A stretch of 59,276 bases of DNA, taken from NCBI GenBank assembly GCA_027596075.1, contig JADGJC010000255.1, positions 1 through 59,276 on the forward strand, given 5' to 3'. Position numbers and translations under genes: made by a program. Source of the stretch: Rhizophlyctis rosea (lineage: Eukaryota; Chytridiomycota; Chytridiomycetes; Rhizophlyctidales; Rhizophlyctidaceae). Of this stretch, positions 33,184 through 45,033 are shown in pieces. A model generated the notes under the pieces. That model saw only the letters and a program-made list of their open reading frames with translations. It ran no database searches and was not told where the DNA came from. Each line of letters starts with the position of its first letter. Position 1 is the stretch's first letter.

Positions 33184-34329
33184 TCAAACCCTTGGCTCAA
33201 CACCGCCCCAAACCCTCCTAACCTCCCCTCTGACCCTCTTCACCACCTCCTCAAACACCTCCCACTCCCCTTCATACCACTCCGTACCCCCTTCAACCCC
33301 AATGCGCCTCTCACTTCTCCGTTCCTTCAATTCCACCTTCAAGACTCCGTCCACCAAATACCTGAAGCTCACGCCCCAAATTGCTACTGTGATGTACTGT
33401 TCGTTGTTTGTGCGCGTGAGGTGGGGTATGCGGGATGTAGATGGGTGGGTTGCGGACATTCCGATTTTGTAAGTTTTTGGGAGAGAGGAAAGGGAGAGTG
33501 CATAGATGTAGCCGGGGGCGTCGGTGGGTGTTGGGCCAAGGAGGAGGCGGGAGAGGGAGGTTGGGTGGAGGAGGAGAGGGATTATGGGGACTGGAGGTTG
33601 GGGTGTGGAAGTGGGCTTTGTTGGGGTGGACAGGATATTAGTTTTGGATTTGGTAAGAGGTGAAGGCCTTTGTTTTTTGGAAGTTGAGGGTGATGTAGTA
33701 TGTTGGTGGTCGATTCTTATTCTCCATTTCCTGGGTGTTTTGCCATCGTCAAGTCCGGAGGTATTATCATCTGAATGCAGATCAGAATCGGAGTCGCTCA
33801 ATAGGGAAGGTAGGTAAGACTCGTTCTCTTGCTCATCATTTGGTTGCGCTCCATCCGTTTGAGGTGCGCTGGGTCTGAGCGCGCCCGCTGGTCTGTCAGT
33901 GCCTTGAGTGTTAGAGGAGGGGTGGGCACTTTTGGTGGGCGTGGATATAGTTTGTTCAGCTGGTTCGCTGGAGGTAACTGCCTTGGGACAAGTCCTCCTG
34001 TCATGACCCGGTTCGCGACACTCTCCGCATCTTCGAACTCGTTTGGTTGGAGATGGGTCACCTTGAGTGGCACTACAGACGGCCTTTGCAACGTGTGCAC
34101 TAGGTACAGGAGTTGCAAGAGGTGGTTGAGAGGTGATTGGTGGAGGTGCTCTGTTGACTGGTTTCAGTGGAGAGTTCAAAGAAGACGGCAGGGTGACGGG
34201 CAGGGTCAGAGGTACGGCTGGAGATGAAACGACCGATATTGTTTCCAAACGTTGCTTGTATACAGAATATTTCTTCTTCTTTTCATCCTGCTGTCGGGAC
34301 TTTCCGTCTTTGCTCGCAACATGGCCCAT
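33184..34329 (-). CDS. Zinc-knuckle plus T5orf172 (GIY-YIG-like) domain protein
   Basis: A single exon of 381 residues starts at an ATG at 34329 (MGHVASKDGKSRQQDEKKKK). A CCHC zinc knuckle lies at residues ~110-123 (CGECREPGHDRRTC), of the kind that binds single-stranded nucleic acid. An acidic Ser/Asp patch (SLLSDSDSDLHSDDNT) and a basic Pro/Thr linker follow. The C-terminal ~110 residues match the T5orf172/MUG113 pattern: GYIYALSLSSLPKTYKIGMS, THPSTSRIPHLTRTNNEQY, then FRYLVDGVLKVELKERRSER and WYEGEWEVFEEVV. That family is related to GIY-YIG nucleases; the GYIY and YKIG strands are visible. Fungal versions are of unknown function, and the knuckle suggests an RNA- or DNA-bound role. Nuclease activity is inferred and not certain. 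Confidence 0.75.
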   Translation of the reverse strand: MGHVASKDGKSRQQDEKKKKYSVYKQRLETISVVSSPAVPLTLPVTLPSSLNSPLKPVNRAPPPITSQPPLATPVPSAHVAKAVCSATQGDPSPTKRVRRCGECREPGHDRRTCPKAVTSSEPAEQTISTPTKSAHPSSNTQGTDRPAGALRPSAPQTDGAQPNDEQENESYLPSLLSDSDSDLHSDDNTSGLDDGKTPRKWRIRIDHQHTTSPSTSKKQRPSPLTKSKTNILSTPTKPTSTPQPPVPIIPLLLHPTSLSRLLLGPTPTDAPGYIYALSLSSLPKTYKIGMSATHPSTSRIPHLTRTNNEQYITVAIWGVSFRYLVDGVLKVELKERRSERRIGVEGGTEWYEGEWEVFEEVVKRVRGEVRRVWGGVEPRV

Positions 34330-37006
34330 GCGGCTTCTTAAAAGGGCACCGTTCCGAATGTGCTTGCTTCAGGGAGGTGTAGTCTGAAGGCAGTTGCGGG
34401 ACCCAACTAGGAGGGTAAATGGTAAGGAAAGTACCTCAGGTTATCTGTGGTGCAGTAGTGTTATGTACAGGAGCTTTTCAACTTTACTCCTTTTAGGTTG
34501 AGGCGGTCATGGTGGTGGACGGTCAGAATTTAGAAAGCTGGTAGAGCTGGTTCTCGCCTTGGGAATGTTGGCGTGGATCAAGGCTCAAGCAGTGAATAAG
34601 GGGCACAGCCCCGAGTGGCTGCGATAAAATGGTGGCACATTTTGTCTGTGCCTTTTAAGGGTCCTATCTTCTTTGGTGGTCTTGCATCAATCAAATATTC
34701 TTCTCAAATTACAATATTCAAGTAGACGTATATGTATGTACATATTCTCAATAATCCAAGTCGACATCCCACAATAAAACAGTCCCGATACGCCGTCTCG
34801 CCTTTCCCCAGCCAAGTCCTCCTTACCGTCCCGTTACATGCTTCAGCGCGTTCCTAGGAGATGCTCCTGCCGCCGCCGCAAACACACACAATCAGCGTTG
34901 AGAACCTCAATGCTTGCCAAAAGATAGCAACCTCACCGTTGCATACCACATCACCAACAGACCCTCCCTCACTCCAAGCGTCCCAGCCTCTGAATAGGTT
35001 CAACCGCTAACTGCACATTCTCCTTCTTCAAACCATATCGATTCCCATTGACGACGTGCTGGGTCCCATCCCCACTATTTCCACTTGATCCCATGGACTC
35101 CACTCCAGCGTCTGCAAGGCCAGGAGACTTCATGGGCAAGTTAACCGGATTGATCGGTGGGAGGAAGAAATGCCCGTATGTGCTCTCCTGACTGAGGGAG
35201 CCCCGATATGATCCATTTGTGAACAGGTTGTGTTGTGACATCTTTCTGATGTTCCTTCCTGCAGTCAATGTAATTGGGAACCCCTACTGCGTTTTTTTTG
35301 GCGCAATACGTGCAGACGGGACGTTGATTTCTTTATATGTATCCGCCACTTCCCAATTCAGAACACGGCCCTCAAGAGATCACTTGATCGCGCTTACGCA
35401 ATGGGGTATCAGTATGTGATCGAAATGGGACATATGATCAGAAAACATGCCATTCAGCTGGTGAGCTGTTAACATCAAGCTGCTTATTCAATTGCGTCTG
35501 ACCGTTTGCTTTTTGCCTTTGGATTCCCCTTGATCATAATGGAGCTGCTCCGGCAAAGCATGTCTATCGTGCATCAGTGGGGCTGCAAGTGAACCCATAA
35601 TTCCAGGCTACATCCATCATACGTGTCAATTTTCCTCAACGTTCGCACCGACCGGGGTTGAAATTTCCTCAACGTTGAGAACAAGGAGACAACGAATCAT
35701 CGAATATGTACACCGACACAACCCTGTTACATGCCAAATGTCTTCATGTGTTCAGGAGATCTTCTTGTCCGCTTTGAGTTTGACAGTATAACAGAAACCA
35801 AATCAATTCAGAAACTTCCGTACATGCCCTTTGCTCATGATGCAACCCGACAGATACGTGCATGATGAAGCAAAATAAGCCCTACTTGGGAAAAGCAGAT
35901 CCATCACAAATGGGTCCAGGGCGACCCTCAGAATGCACCGAATCAGTCGATGCCAACGTCTGAACGAACCAAATGTCGCAGCGTACCTCATTTCACCTGT
36001 CATTTTTGCAAGATTTTATGACGCAACGGGAGCGGGAAAAAAACAACATGATGCACACAACGTACTTATGGCAGAAGGACAGATATGTTCACCTGTGCGT
36101 ATACATGCAATGCACGTGCTTGTGAGAGACGGTTCTTCCTCATACTCTTACTTGGATAATCAAGGGAAAACGCACAATACCACAGCTGCTGATCAGGCCC
36201 TTTGCTCTCTTTGCAGGCAAGTGACCAAAAAGAACGAGCTTCATTCGCCAGAACCAACATGAGTGAGGATTCATTCGAAGTGACCTCCACACTCCACTCG
36301 TCTCTTTCTTTTGCTCCTCATATGGTTGCGACATATGATGGATATTTTCATCAACAGATTGGCTCTGCGTTGCCTTTTGGAACGCACGAAGAATCGTGGA
36401 GCTCATTGAAGTCGAGGTAATTTTTCTGGAAATTCTTGTCTTGCACTTCAAGAGGAGGAACTCGGTTGATGGCACCACATATCAGTTGAATAATCCCTCT
36501 CCTCTGGAATGTCTTTTATCTGTCTTGATTGCGAACCATACACCGGAAGATGATGCACGAAAAAAAAAAGGGTTCAACTCCTACACGCTCTCAAACATTG
36601 TCAAATGATCGCCATCATCTGTTTTGGTCATGACTTTGGAATACAACAGACCATCTCGGCCCATAGGGAATGGCAACCTTGCCCTCCTTTAACCCTCTTC
36701 TGCCCACTTCCGAACAAAAGAGACAAACCGTACTCCCATCATACATAGATGGAGCAACGTCCTAGAACATACTTCCTACACATCCCCTTACAATATTTAC
36801 ATCTCGCAAAAAGGAGGACCTTACTCACAGCTAAAAGCAACTTCCCATAAAAAAAGCTACAACGATGCTTCAGCTTTTACGCAAACTACGCTACATACCG
36901 CTCGTACTGCATATGAACAGACCCTTTTACGCGCGCCCACCTGTAGCAAGCTAAAAGCTAAAATACAGATATCCAACCATCAGCTGAGACACCATCTTTT
37001 CCAACC
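34330..37006. other. Long gap with one possible small gene
   Basis: Apart from the small frame at 34969-35241, a minus frame around 36140-36478 (FQKATQSQSVDENIHH, EEQKKETSGVWRSLRMN) looks protein-like but has no clear start or partner. A 13-base string TTTCCTCAACGTT occurs twice between about 35630 and 35680. The rest shows nothing recognisable. Confidence 0.35.
34969..35241 (-). CDS. Possible small protein of 90 residues
   Basis: From the ATG at 35241 the frame reads MSQHNLFTNGSYRGSLSQES, GHFFLPPINPVNLPMKS, GVESMGSSGNSGDG and ends VQLAVEPIQRLGRLE. Its balanced composition is better than the neighbouring frames, but there is no domain or membrane segment and only a modest start context. It may be one exon of a larger gene. 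Unrecognised. Confidence 0.4.
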   Translation of the reverse strand: MSQHNLFTNGSYRGSLSQESTYGHFFLPPINPVNLPMKSPGLADAGVESMGSSGNSGDGTQHVVNGNRYGLKKENVQLAVEPIQRLGRLE

Positions 37007-40000
37007 TCAATCCTCCGGCGGCGGCCTCAACCTAGCCATCCTCACAGGTTGTAAGTACTCCAATCCTGTCACCACAAAAGCAAAATCGCAATCATTAATC
37101 AAAGTCTCCCGCTTTACCCATCACACCCCACCCTCCCAAAAAAAAAAACCACAACACAAAACTCACCACTCAAAGCCACCTCCACCCCCGCAACAGTACA
37201 CATAGTCCCATCCAAATTCAACGTCCCCAAATTGACACAGAAAGCCACACCACCCCTCACACCCACATCGGTCACGTCCGTCCTCCCCAAATTCAACGTC
37301 CTCAATATCCGCGCAAAGTCCGCGCGGCGGAAGGAGAGGAGTGTGGCGTCTGTTATGCGAGTTTCGGAGAGGGAGAGGAGTTCTAGGTTTGGGAGGTCTG
37401 TGGTGGGGTGTTAGTGGGAGAGAGTGGGGGGAAGGAGGGGAAGGGAGTACATACGAGAGAGGGCGGGGACGAGCCCGACGTCGGTGATGCGGGTTCGGTC
37501 GAGGTAGAGTTGGGTTAGTTTTGCGCAGACTGGGTGATGAGGTAGTAGTGTGAGAGATAAATCAGAGTGCCATTCCAAAATAAAATCTGAACAAACCCAA
37601 CTCACCTCCAATAACAGGCAAAGCCTCGTCCGTGATTTTCGTTCCGGCGAGAGACAAGTACGTCAAGCTGATCATATTGCGGAGAACGAAAGAGCCCAGT
37701 TGTTCAATCATGATCAGGACGAAAAAGCTCATCGTGGGCTGTACAGTCAAACTTTCACCAGAAACACCCACCTAGACTGCAAACTCGACAAATATGCAAT
37801 GCTCCGATCCGTCACATTGACATAACCGTTTAGATCCAACTTCTCCAACGGCATAGCTGAGACAATGGCACGGAAAGAGATCAGAACAACCGCCACAAGC
37901 ACCAGTCTGACATGGTCACTACACATGCCCCCAACAAGCAAGCAAGAAACACTGAAAAGAAATCTCACCTCCAAACAACGCCCCCAGCACATCCCCAACC
38001 TCCATCTCCCTCCCCGGGAACGAGATACACTTCACCTTCTTCAACCCTTTCGTCAACCACCCCAACCCCCTCTCGCTAACACCCAAACACCCCGTCAAAT
38101 CCAAATTCCCCAACGCACTCAACCCACTCACAATCCTCTTCATATCCTCATCCCCGACCGCCGTGCGCGCCGCGTCAAGATCGGTCAGTGCCTTGAATGC
38201 AGTTTGGGAAGGCGGTTGAAGAGGCGTGGCGCAGGGCGTGCCGCTTATGTTTAAGGTGCGGAGGTTTGTGATTCCTTTCGAGGGATGGGAGTGAGTGTGT
38301 GAGAGGAAGACGGAAAGGCGGACGTGCGGGAGACTACTTACCTTGTAAGAGGACAAACAAATCATCTCCCTTGATATTGGGACAAGAAGAAATGATCAAT
38401 TCCTCCAACCCTTCCTGAAGCGACTGGACAATAGTCCCCAACCCCCGAGACGTGATCTTCGTCTTCGACAGATTCAAATACGTCAATTCACGAAGCCCTA
38501 AGGAAAAAAATTCAATAAGAGAATTCTGCATCAGTTCGACCACCCGCCGCAATCCCGAAAATAGAAGCGAGAAGCCACACAAACCTCCAAAAGCTCCCGC
38601 ACTCCTATCCGTCACTCGACAACTCGACAAATCCAAATATTTCAATCGCACCATTTCTAATCCGCACATCAAAGCAAAAAAGCGGGTCAAGAACCATCCC
38701 TTAAAAGCCCAAAATGCGACAAACAACTCACCACCAACACTCCTGACACCTCCATCCGTAATAAACTCGCACCCCCTCAAAAACAACTTCGTCACCGACG
38801 CCCAATGCGTCGTGCTGATCGTCTCCAAAAGTGAGTCGGTCGCAAGTCCATACGAATCGAGTTCGAGGGTCTGGACGGGACTGCGACGTGCCCAAGATGG
38901 CATGTTTATGTCAGAGAATAGTTTCCATTCATGGTGGAAATCAATCAACTCACCAAGCCCTCAACCTTAAAACCGTAGCCCGATCAAAGTGCTTCGTACT
39001 CATTAGTTGTTTGATGAGCAGTTCACCGAGATCGGAGGGGAGGTATTTGAGGAGGGTGAGGTAGTGTTTTGGGGTCTGGGGTTTTGCCATCATTGCTGTC
39101 GGTTTCAGGAAATGATCAGGGTTCCGAAAATCTCGCTCCGCCACACGTAACCGTGAAGATTCAACGAAGAGTTTCATACCAGCCACATCTCTCAGACAAA
39201 TAGCTCTCAGCGCCTTCACGCTCCTCATGGGTTTATCGGCCTGTGTCCGCGTACGGTCTCGCCCACCCGGCATCGTCGACTGAGGTGAAGTCACATCCTG
39301 CCGATTCATCATACCTACGGTCCGGTTCATTCTCATGAGAAAAACCCATCTCGGAGCAATGGTGTTGCTTAGACGTACCTTGACCAGATGTCAATCTCGA
39401 CCCACCGCTCGAATCACCACCGCCAAGACGTTGCCCGCCCTGCAACCGCATGTCCGGTCCTTCTTCATCGCCGCGACTCTCATCAGAATCAGAAGAAGAT
39501 GCAGCTTCCTCGGCATCTTCGGGCTGATCCCCAGCGTTTTGGTTAGGGACCGACCCCGCAGTGTCTGCGGGGGCTGGATCCTCGTCCATCATTCTTCGTC
39601 CTTGACCCCAACGGTGGTTAAGCGGTACCTGCTGACGTGGCGGCGGTGGAGTGGGATTGGGAGTTTCATCGGTGTCCATCGGCACTGGTGCACTTTCATT
39701 GGGTGTGGGGCTCGTGATCGGTTCCTCTACTTTGGACTTGAGGACGTTCAATGATCCGCTGGGGACCAAACCTGGTGGAGTTTGAGCTATGTCAATCACC
39801 GAAAAAGCCCACCATAACCAGCCTACAAAGCGCAACCTGCTGCACGTATTGTCAAACTCTGGTCGTCAGTCCCAAACACACGCCGCGGGAATGCCTATTC
39901 GTCACAAATCAATCCATGATCAACAGGGAATCCCATCATCCGACATTAGTTTGCCTACCTGCAGCAGCTGAAATACGCCGGAGCACGCGGTGCGATCTTC

Positions 40001-41029
40001 TGCACGGGCGTCTGTCTTGACAAAAGTGAACACCTCCTCCATCGTCGCGTCAGCAGGAAACCGCTTTTTGATGGTGTTTCCGGATGGTAAACGGATCTGA
40101 GATGAACGATAATGAGATTCAACTAGGTCATCACGATCTGTAGAGAGCATACTTGTATCAGTGCGTCAGACGCTGTAGACGTTGATTTCGGCGCCGCTTG
40201 CTGCTGATTGTGATTGAGTCATGGGCCTTAAATTGTCCATTGAAACCTCCAATACCTGCACGTTATCCACTTCCATGGGAGCCCTATGAGCTGTCATCTG
40301 CTGCTTCTCGCGCAAAGAGGCACGGTCTTCAGCAATTTGCTGCAAGGCCCTTTTCTTGCTCTATTCGGATACATTAGTTTTGCATAGCGGAGCAAGCCAG
40401 TAGGCTGACCGCACCTCTCTCTCATCCTGTTTGTGCCTCTTGGCATGCTCCAAGGCTTTCTGTTGTGCGAGCAACTTGTGGCTCTCGCGTGATTCCTTGT
40501 ATCTACTATGTACGGCTGTCTGGAGGACGCATCACTGATGTCAATATGGTGAAACATGTATCCTACAGTCCGCGCTTACTGGTGAAACGGATGATGATGG
40601 TCTTGGAGGGCTGGATGCCATTTGCACATCCTGCATTGTATTAGACTCACTGGCCGATTGATCCGCTGACCGCTTGGGAGGACTGGAGGACATGACTACA
40701 TCTTCCTGATTGCTTGATGGATTGATGGGAGACTGCGGTGTGCTAAGGTTGGCATCAGGCGAGAATCCCGGGCTTTCACGGCCCAAGCGCAGGGTTGGTG
40801 TGCCTGAGCCCTGCGGAACGTCCGCGTTTCCTTCAAGAGCCCCGAGAATCCTTTCAATGCATTGTTTGGTTCAGATTGGCGATGCGCGCGGTGGAGGTTT
40901 CGGCAGGCTTCCTTACCAGTTTGCTCCCTCCTCCACAGTCTTCGCACCGTTGAGTAAAGCCTTTTGACAGAGGAAGTAGTCAAAGCCAAGGCTCATAAGG
41001 CCGGCGAGTACGCTATCGTTCGTGTCCAT
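37007..41029 (-). CDS. UBA-UBX-LRR protein, probable Cdc48/p97 adaptor with its own LRR array
   Basis: Nineteen exons from the ATG at 41029 to the stop at 37007 keep one frame and give about 904 residues. Residues ~5-45 form a UBA domain (GLMSLGFDYFLCQKALL, VEEGANWILGALEGN). A charged helix follows (NKESRESHKLLAQQKALEHA), as in SAKS1/UBXN1 proteins. Residues ~208-292 form a UBX domain (IRLPSGNTIKKRFPADATME, FQLLQAFPRRVFGTDDQSL, GLVPSGSLNV) including the FPR loop that contacts Cdc48/p97. After an acidic Ser/Asp linker (~293-460), about a dozen CC-type leucine-rich repeats run to the end, such as LKYLDLSSCRVTDRS, LTYLNLSKTKITSRGL and LTQLYLDRTRITDVGL. UBA binds ubiquitin, UBX binds Cdc48 and CC-type LRRs usually recognise substrates in F-box proteins. 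The single-chain combination is unusual. Exon edges carry about 1-3 bases of uncertainty in a few places. Confidence 0.85.
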
Positions 41030-41458
41030 CGCGAGACACCAGCTTGCGGTCAGACTGAGACTGGCTTTGCTCCAGGTCAACTTGCGGTTGTGTTAATGGG
41101 TTGTTGTATTCAGCTTCTACGGTAGCAGTCCAGCAGTGTAACAGGGGTACAATCACTATGATCTCTTTTGTGGGAAGGTGTAACCGTGGGAAAGGATGGC
41201 AGGCACGAAGGCTGGTGGATTGACAGGTTGACCGTTGAAGGCCTGGGCTACGGGTGGCACAGCCATGATAGTCCGGCAAGGCCGATTGCCAGGGTCAGCC
41301 GACCAGAAAGCCTCTTGCTTGGGAAATGTTCTCAAGCTCCATCGTTCGCACGCACCTACATATATTGCAGATTGTACAGTGTGATACTGGATCAACATTG
41401 AAGTCAGCGCAAGCTCCCATCCTGTCCTTCTCAAGGCGCATTCGCTGCAGTACCAACT
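41030..41458. promoter_or_regulatory. Shared divergent promoter region
   Basis: The 429 bases between the start codons of the UBA-UBX-LRR gene (-) and the first F-box/ankyrin gene (+) must hold both promoters if the starts are right. I see no clear TATA or known operator. Co-regulation is a possibility only. Confidence 0.4.
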
Positions 41459-42776
41459 ATGGCAAACAGAATGATCTCGATGGCTCTCTTGCCTGAGAAT
41501 TTGCAGCAGGTGGGGTGTTTTGGTTTTTGCCGCACACATAAGTAGCTTCCCAGACACAACCAGGGTTTTTTGAAGACTGTTTTGACTTTGACACGTATCT
41601 TCTCATTCCTCGGTTTGCTAACTGGAGGTCGGTTCGTCATCCTAGGTCGCTCTCTACTGTGATCCACTCACGAGCCGCGCGCTCCGCAGCACTTGCAAAA
41701 TCGTCTGCGCTCATATCACCGACAGAGACCTGATCCAAGCCGAATTCAATTGGAGGCACACCCATCGCTCCATCGACTATCTGGCACTTTGGGCGGCACG
41801 CAAATGGCATCGCAATATTCTTCAGTGGTGCTTGCTCGAGTACATCAACACCGAGCAGGAGCCTTCGGACCCGCACTCGATCCTGATGGAAGCAACGGCA
41901 CGAGAAGATTTGGATTTGGTGCAGCTATCCCTGGAAAGTGGTGCTGAAATCGACGCAAACGATGGCGAGGTTCTGATAGCGGCTGCAAAGACCGGCAATC
42001 TGGGCCTTGTGAGGTTCTTGCTAAACGAAGGAGTAGACATTGAGGAGTGTGAGTCAATGGAGGGAACGGCGGTGGAGGCAGCCGCAAAATGCGGCCATAC
42101 AAATATTGTAAAGCTCTTGGTAGAACGCGGGGCTGACGTCTATGGGAGCCGTGTGCTGTGCTCTGCCGTAAGTCATGGGGACGTGGAGATGCTGCAATGC
42201 TTGTTGGATAAGATGCGGGATGTTTATGAGGATGGGGATGAAGCGCTGGTCGGTGCGGTAGAAGCAGGCAGCATTACCATGGTGGAGATGTTGCTAGACA
42301 ATCGAGCTGACATGACCGACACCAACAGGTGTGGGAACAGTGCGCTAAGAATTGCGGTGGAGAGATGTCACGAACCAATCGTCAGAGCATTACTGAGAGA
42401 GGGGATGCAGACTCATTTGGGGCTCACGAAGTCGGAGAAGGATATGAAGAGGGGAAGTGATGATATTCTCACTTTAGCTGTCGCCGGGGGGAACCTGGAC
42501 ATCGTGAACGCGCTTCTGGACGGCGAAGCCAAAGTTGCGGCCAACAATTGGGAAGCAATGATTCAGGCGGCGTCTCAGGGTCATAAGGAGATTTTGCAAG
42601 CGTTGCTGGAGAAAGCGCCGAAAGGGCAGGATGGGTCGGCATTTAGAGATAGTCTGGATACGGCACTTGCGGCGGCATCGGAGAACGGTCATGTCGATTG
42701 CTTGAAGGCGTTGGTGGAAGCGGGCGGAGATCGGTACCGGCTCATATATAGAACCATGCATATGTTGCGGGAGTAG
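41459..42776 (+). CDS. F-box/ankyrin repeat protein, tandem copy 1
   Basis: Exon 1 (41459-41509, MANRMISMALLPENLQQ) and exon 2 (41646-42776) join in phase 0 and give about 393 residues. The junction rebuilds an F-box-like motif: ALLPENLQQ/VALYCDPLTSRALRSTCKIV, followed by the family signature LIQAEFNWRHTHRS and WHRNILQWCL. About eight to nine ankyrin repeats follow (for example GNLGLVRFLLNEGVDIEE, GHTNIVKLLVERGADVYG, GNLDIVNALLDGEAKVAA). Such proteins may serve as SCF substrate receptors, with the F-box binding Skp1 and the ankyrins binding targets. It is the first of three tandem paralogues, and a further 5' exon is possible because copy 3 has a longer start. The intron is 136 nt. Confidence 0.8.
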
Positions 42777-43057
42777 GTAGTTCATGGTAGCTAATTTGCT
42801 AGGGAGTCAGAGGTCTATAGGAAGATGCATCATTTGCTGCATCCCATCCATTTCACATGACGCTTTACCCGATTGTGAGGCATGGGGTGGAAATGATTGC
42901 GAGTTTGAGTTGGTGTAAACAATTTCATTGGACCCCTATGTACTGGTGTTGCGCCCGCTATTTTTAGCTAGATCAAGCGATAGCCCCAGACAGAAATCCT
43001 GGCCAGCGCAAATGCCAACTCAGGCTTTATTCCCCATCTACTCCAACGCACGACATA
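42777..43057. other. Spacer between tandem copies 1 and 2
   Basis: Short spacer with no recognisable feature. It must carry the terminator of copy 1 and promoter of copy 2. Confidence 0.4.
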
Positions 43058-44507
43058 ATGCCACGCGACAAAGCAAGTCAGCAACACTCCTCCACTGAAG
43101 CTGGGTAAGTTACACACCACCCTAAGTGGAGTCGATAGCACCTTATCCTCACCTCCGACAGGGACAAGGAATGGCCACCCCTTCCCACCCCTCCTTCAAA
43201 CGAAAAACGAACTGCGAAGGTGACAAAATTGACCCCGTTTGCTCTTTTACCTGAGATCTTGCAACAGGTGGGGCGATTGTGTCATTTCTGGGAATATCCA
43301 CGTGCTGTGACAGTACAAACAGGCATCACTTGAGTCGTCGTTCGGTTCGCAAACCCCGTTCTTCGCTCTAACCCGCACTTGCGCTTTCTGACCAAAGGTT
43401 GCTCTCTACTGTGACCCCCCAACAAGCCGCACGCTCCGCAGCACATGCAAACTCCTCCGCGCACTCATCACCGAAAAAGACTTGATCGAAGCCGAGTTTA
43501 ACTGGAGACACACCCACCGCTCCACCTGCAATCTGGGACTCTGGGCAACCCGCAAATGGCACAGAGACATCCTGTGGTGGTGCTTGTCGCGCTATGGTCG
43601 TACCTGGCGCTTACATTGCGATAGCGCCTACCCGATTCTACTGGCCGCAACGGAGCGCGAAGATGTCGAAATGGTGAAACTCTTGTTGCTCATTTGTCCA
43701 GACATCAACTGGGAAGAGGGCACGTTCCTGAGAACGGCTGCAAGGACGGGCAATGTGGCACTTGTGGGGCTCTTGCTGGACGAAGGGGCGGATATTGATG
43801 AGTATGAGGAGGACGTGGGCTCGGCGGTAGATGAGGGGGCGAGATGCGGGCATACGGAGGTTGTGAAGCTTTTGGTAATGAGGGGGGCGAACCCTAGTGT
43901 AGCAGAGCTTGACACAGACGACTGTGCGCTGTTTCATGCAGTCAATAATGGAGATGCCGTCATGCTTCAATGTTTGGTGGACGGCGGGGCGGATGTTTTC
44001 GAGGAAGGCGATGAAGCATTGATCTGCGCGGTGAAAGCAGGCAGTCTGGCGCTCGTGAGAATGCTGCTCGACGGTGGAGCGTATGCGCGCGGTGACAACA
44101 CAGCATTGAAGATTGCTGTAGAGAACCATGATTTGCCGATCGTCAAAGCGTTGCTGAGAGCCGGGATGGTGGTCAATCGACGATACCTGAATGTGCTTAC
44201 TCCGGCCGTTGCTGGGGGGGATTTGGGTCTCGTAGATTTACTGTTGGAGTCGGGAGCAAGTGCCGCTGCTGATGGCTGGGAGGCGATGGTTGTGGCGGCA
44301 TCGAAGGGGCATGTGGAAATCTTACAATTGTTGCTTAAACAGGCGCCAAAAGGGGAGGGTGACGCGGACTTCATGCTTGCCATTGATGCGGCACTTGCGG
44401 CGGCGAATGGTCAGGCCAAGGTCTTGAGACTGTTGGTGGAGGCGGGTGGGGAGCGGTACAAGCTTATACATAAGGTCATGCGGAAGCTGCGGAAGCTGCG
44501 GAAGTAG
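43058..44507 (+). CDS. F-box/ankyrin repeat protein, tandem copy 2
   Basis: Exons 43058-43104, 43162-43267 and 43398-44507 (introns 57 and 130 nt, phases 2 and 0) give about 420 residues. The start MPRDKASQQHSSTEAG leads to TKLTPFALLPEILQQ/VALYCDPPTSRTLRSTCKLL, an F-box-like motif with the intron at the same codon as in copies 1 and 3. LIEAEFNWRHTHRS and KWHRDILWWCLSRYGRTWRL follow, then ankyrin repeats (GNVALVGLLLDEGADIDE, GHTEVVKLLVMRGANPS, GSLALVRMLLDGGAYARG, GHVEILQLLLKQAPKGEG). The end repeats RKLRKLRK. It is closest to copy 3 through the F-box region. The role as a ubiquitin-ligase receptor is inferred. Confidence 0.82.
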
Positions 44508-45033
44508 GTAGTCTAAGATAGGTGTTGCTTTATGGAGATATGTAGTATTATAAGATGCCTCCGTGCATCAGACAAGGATAGCAAAATGATAAGGCCGGAT
44601 GAGGATATTTGGCTCAAACTCGGACATATTCGTAATCCAGCTTCAATGATGCATTCCATCGGATTTCCCAGGCAGGGGGGGTGGTCATTTGCGTAGGGTG
44701 TTCAACCTCCATTTTCCTTTCATCGGGGCATTACGATTGGACCCGCGTTCTTTGAATACAAGAATCAGACTGCAAAACGAGTGAGATTAGAGCCTCTCTA
44801 TGATAATGATATGGAATTTGTAAAGAATCGTAACGGGTTTAGTTTCTCTGGGACATAATACGCGACAGGTGAGTGAAATTGGAGGATGGGGCTTATTCGG
44901 CTTACGCAGCGCAATTGACACGTGATTGCGGCATATTAAATGCCGTCACCACACCCTGACCGTTGACGAGCTGAAAGTTGCGATCTTCTTCCCACGATTC
45001 AGTCTCCCCAAACAATTATCTCCATCGCACAAC
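44508..45033. other. Spacer between tandem copies 2 and 3
   Basis: About 0.5 kb with no open frame of note. A run of G and mixed A/T-rich stretches are present; no repeat element was recognised. Confidence 0.4.
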
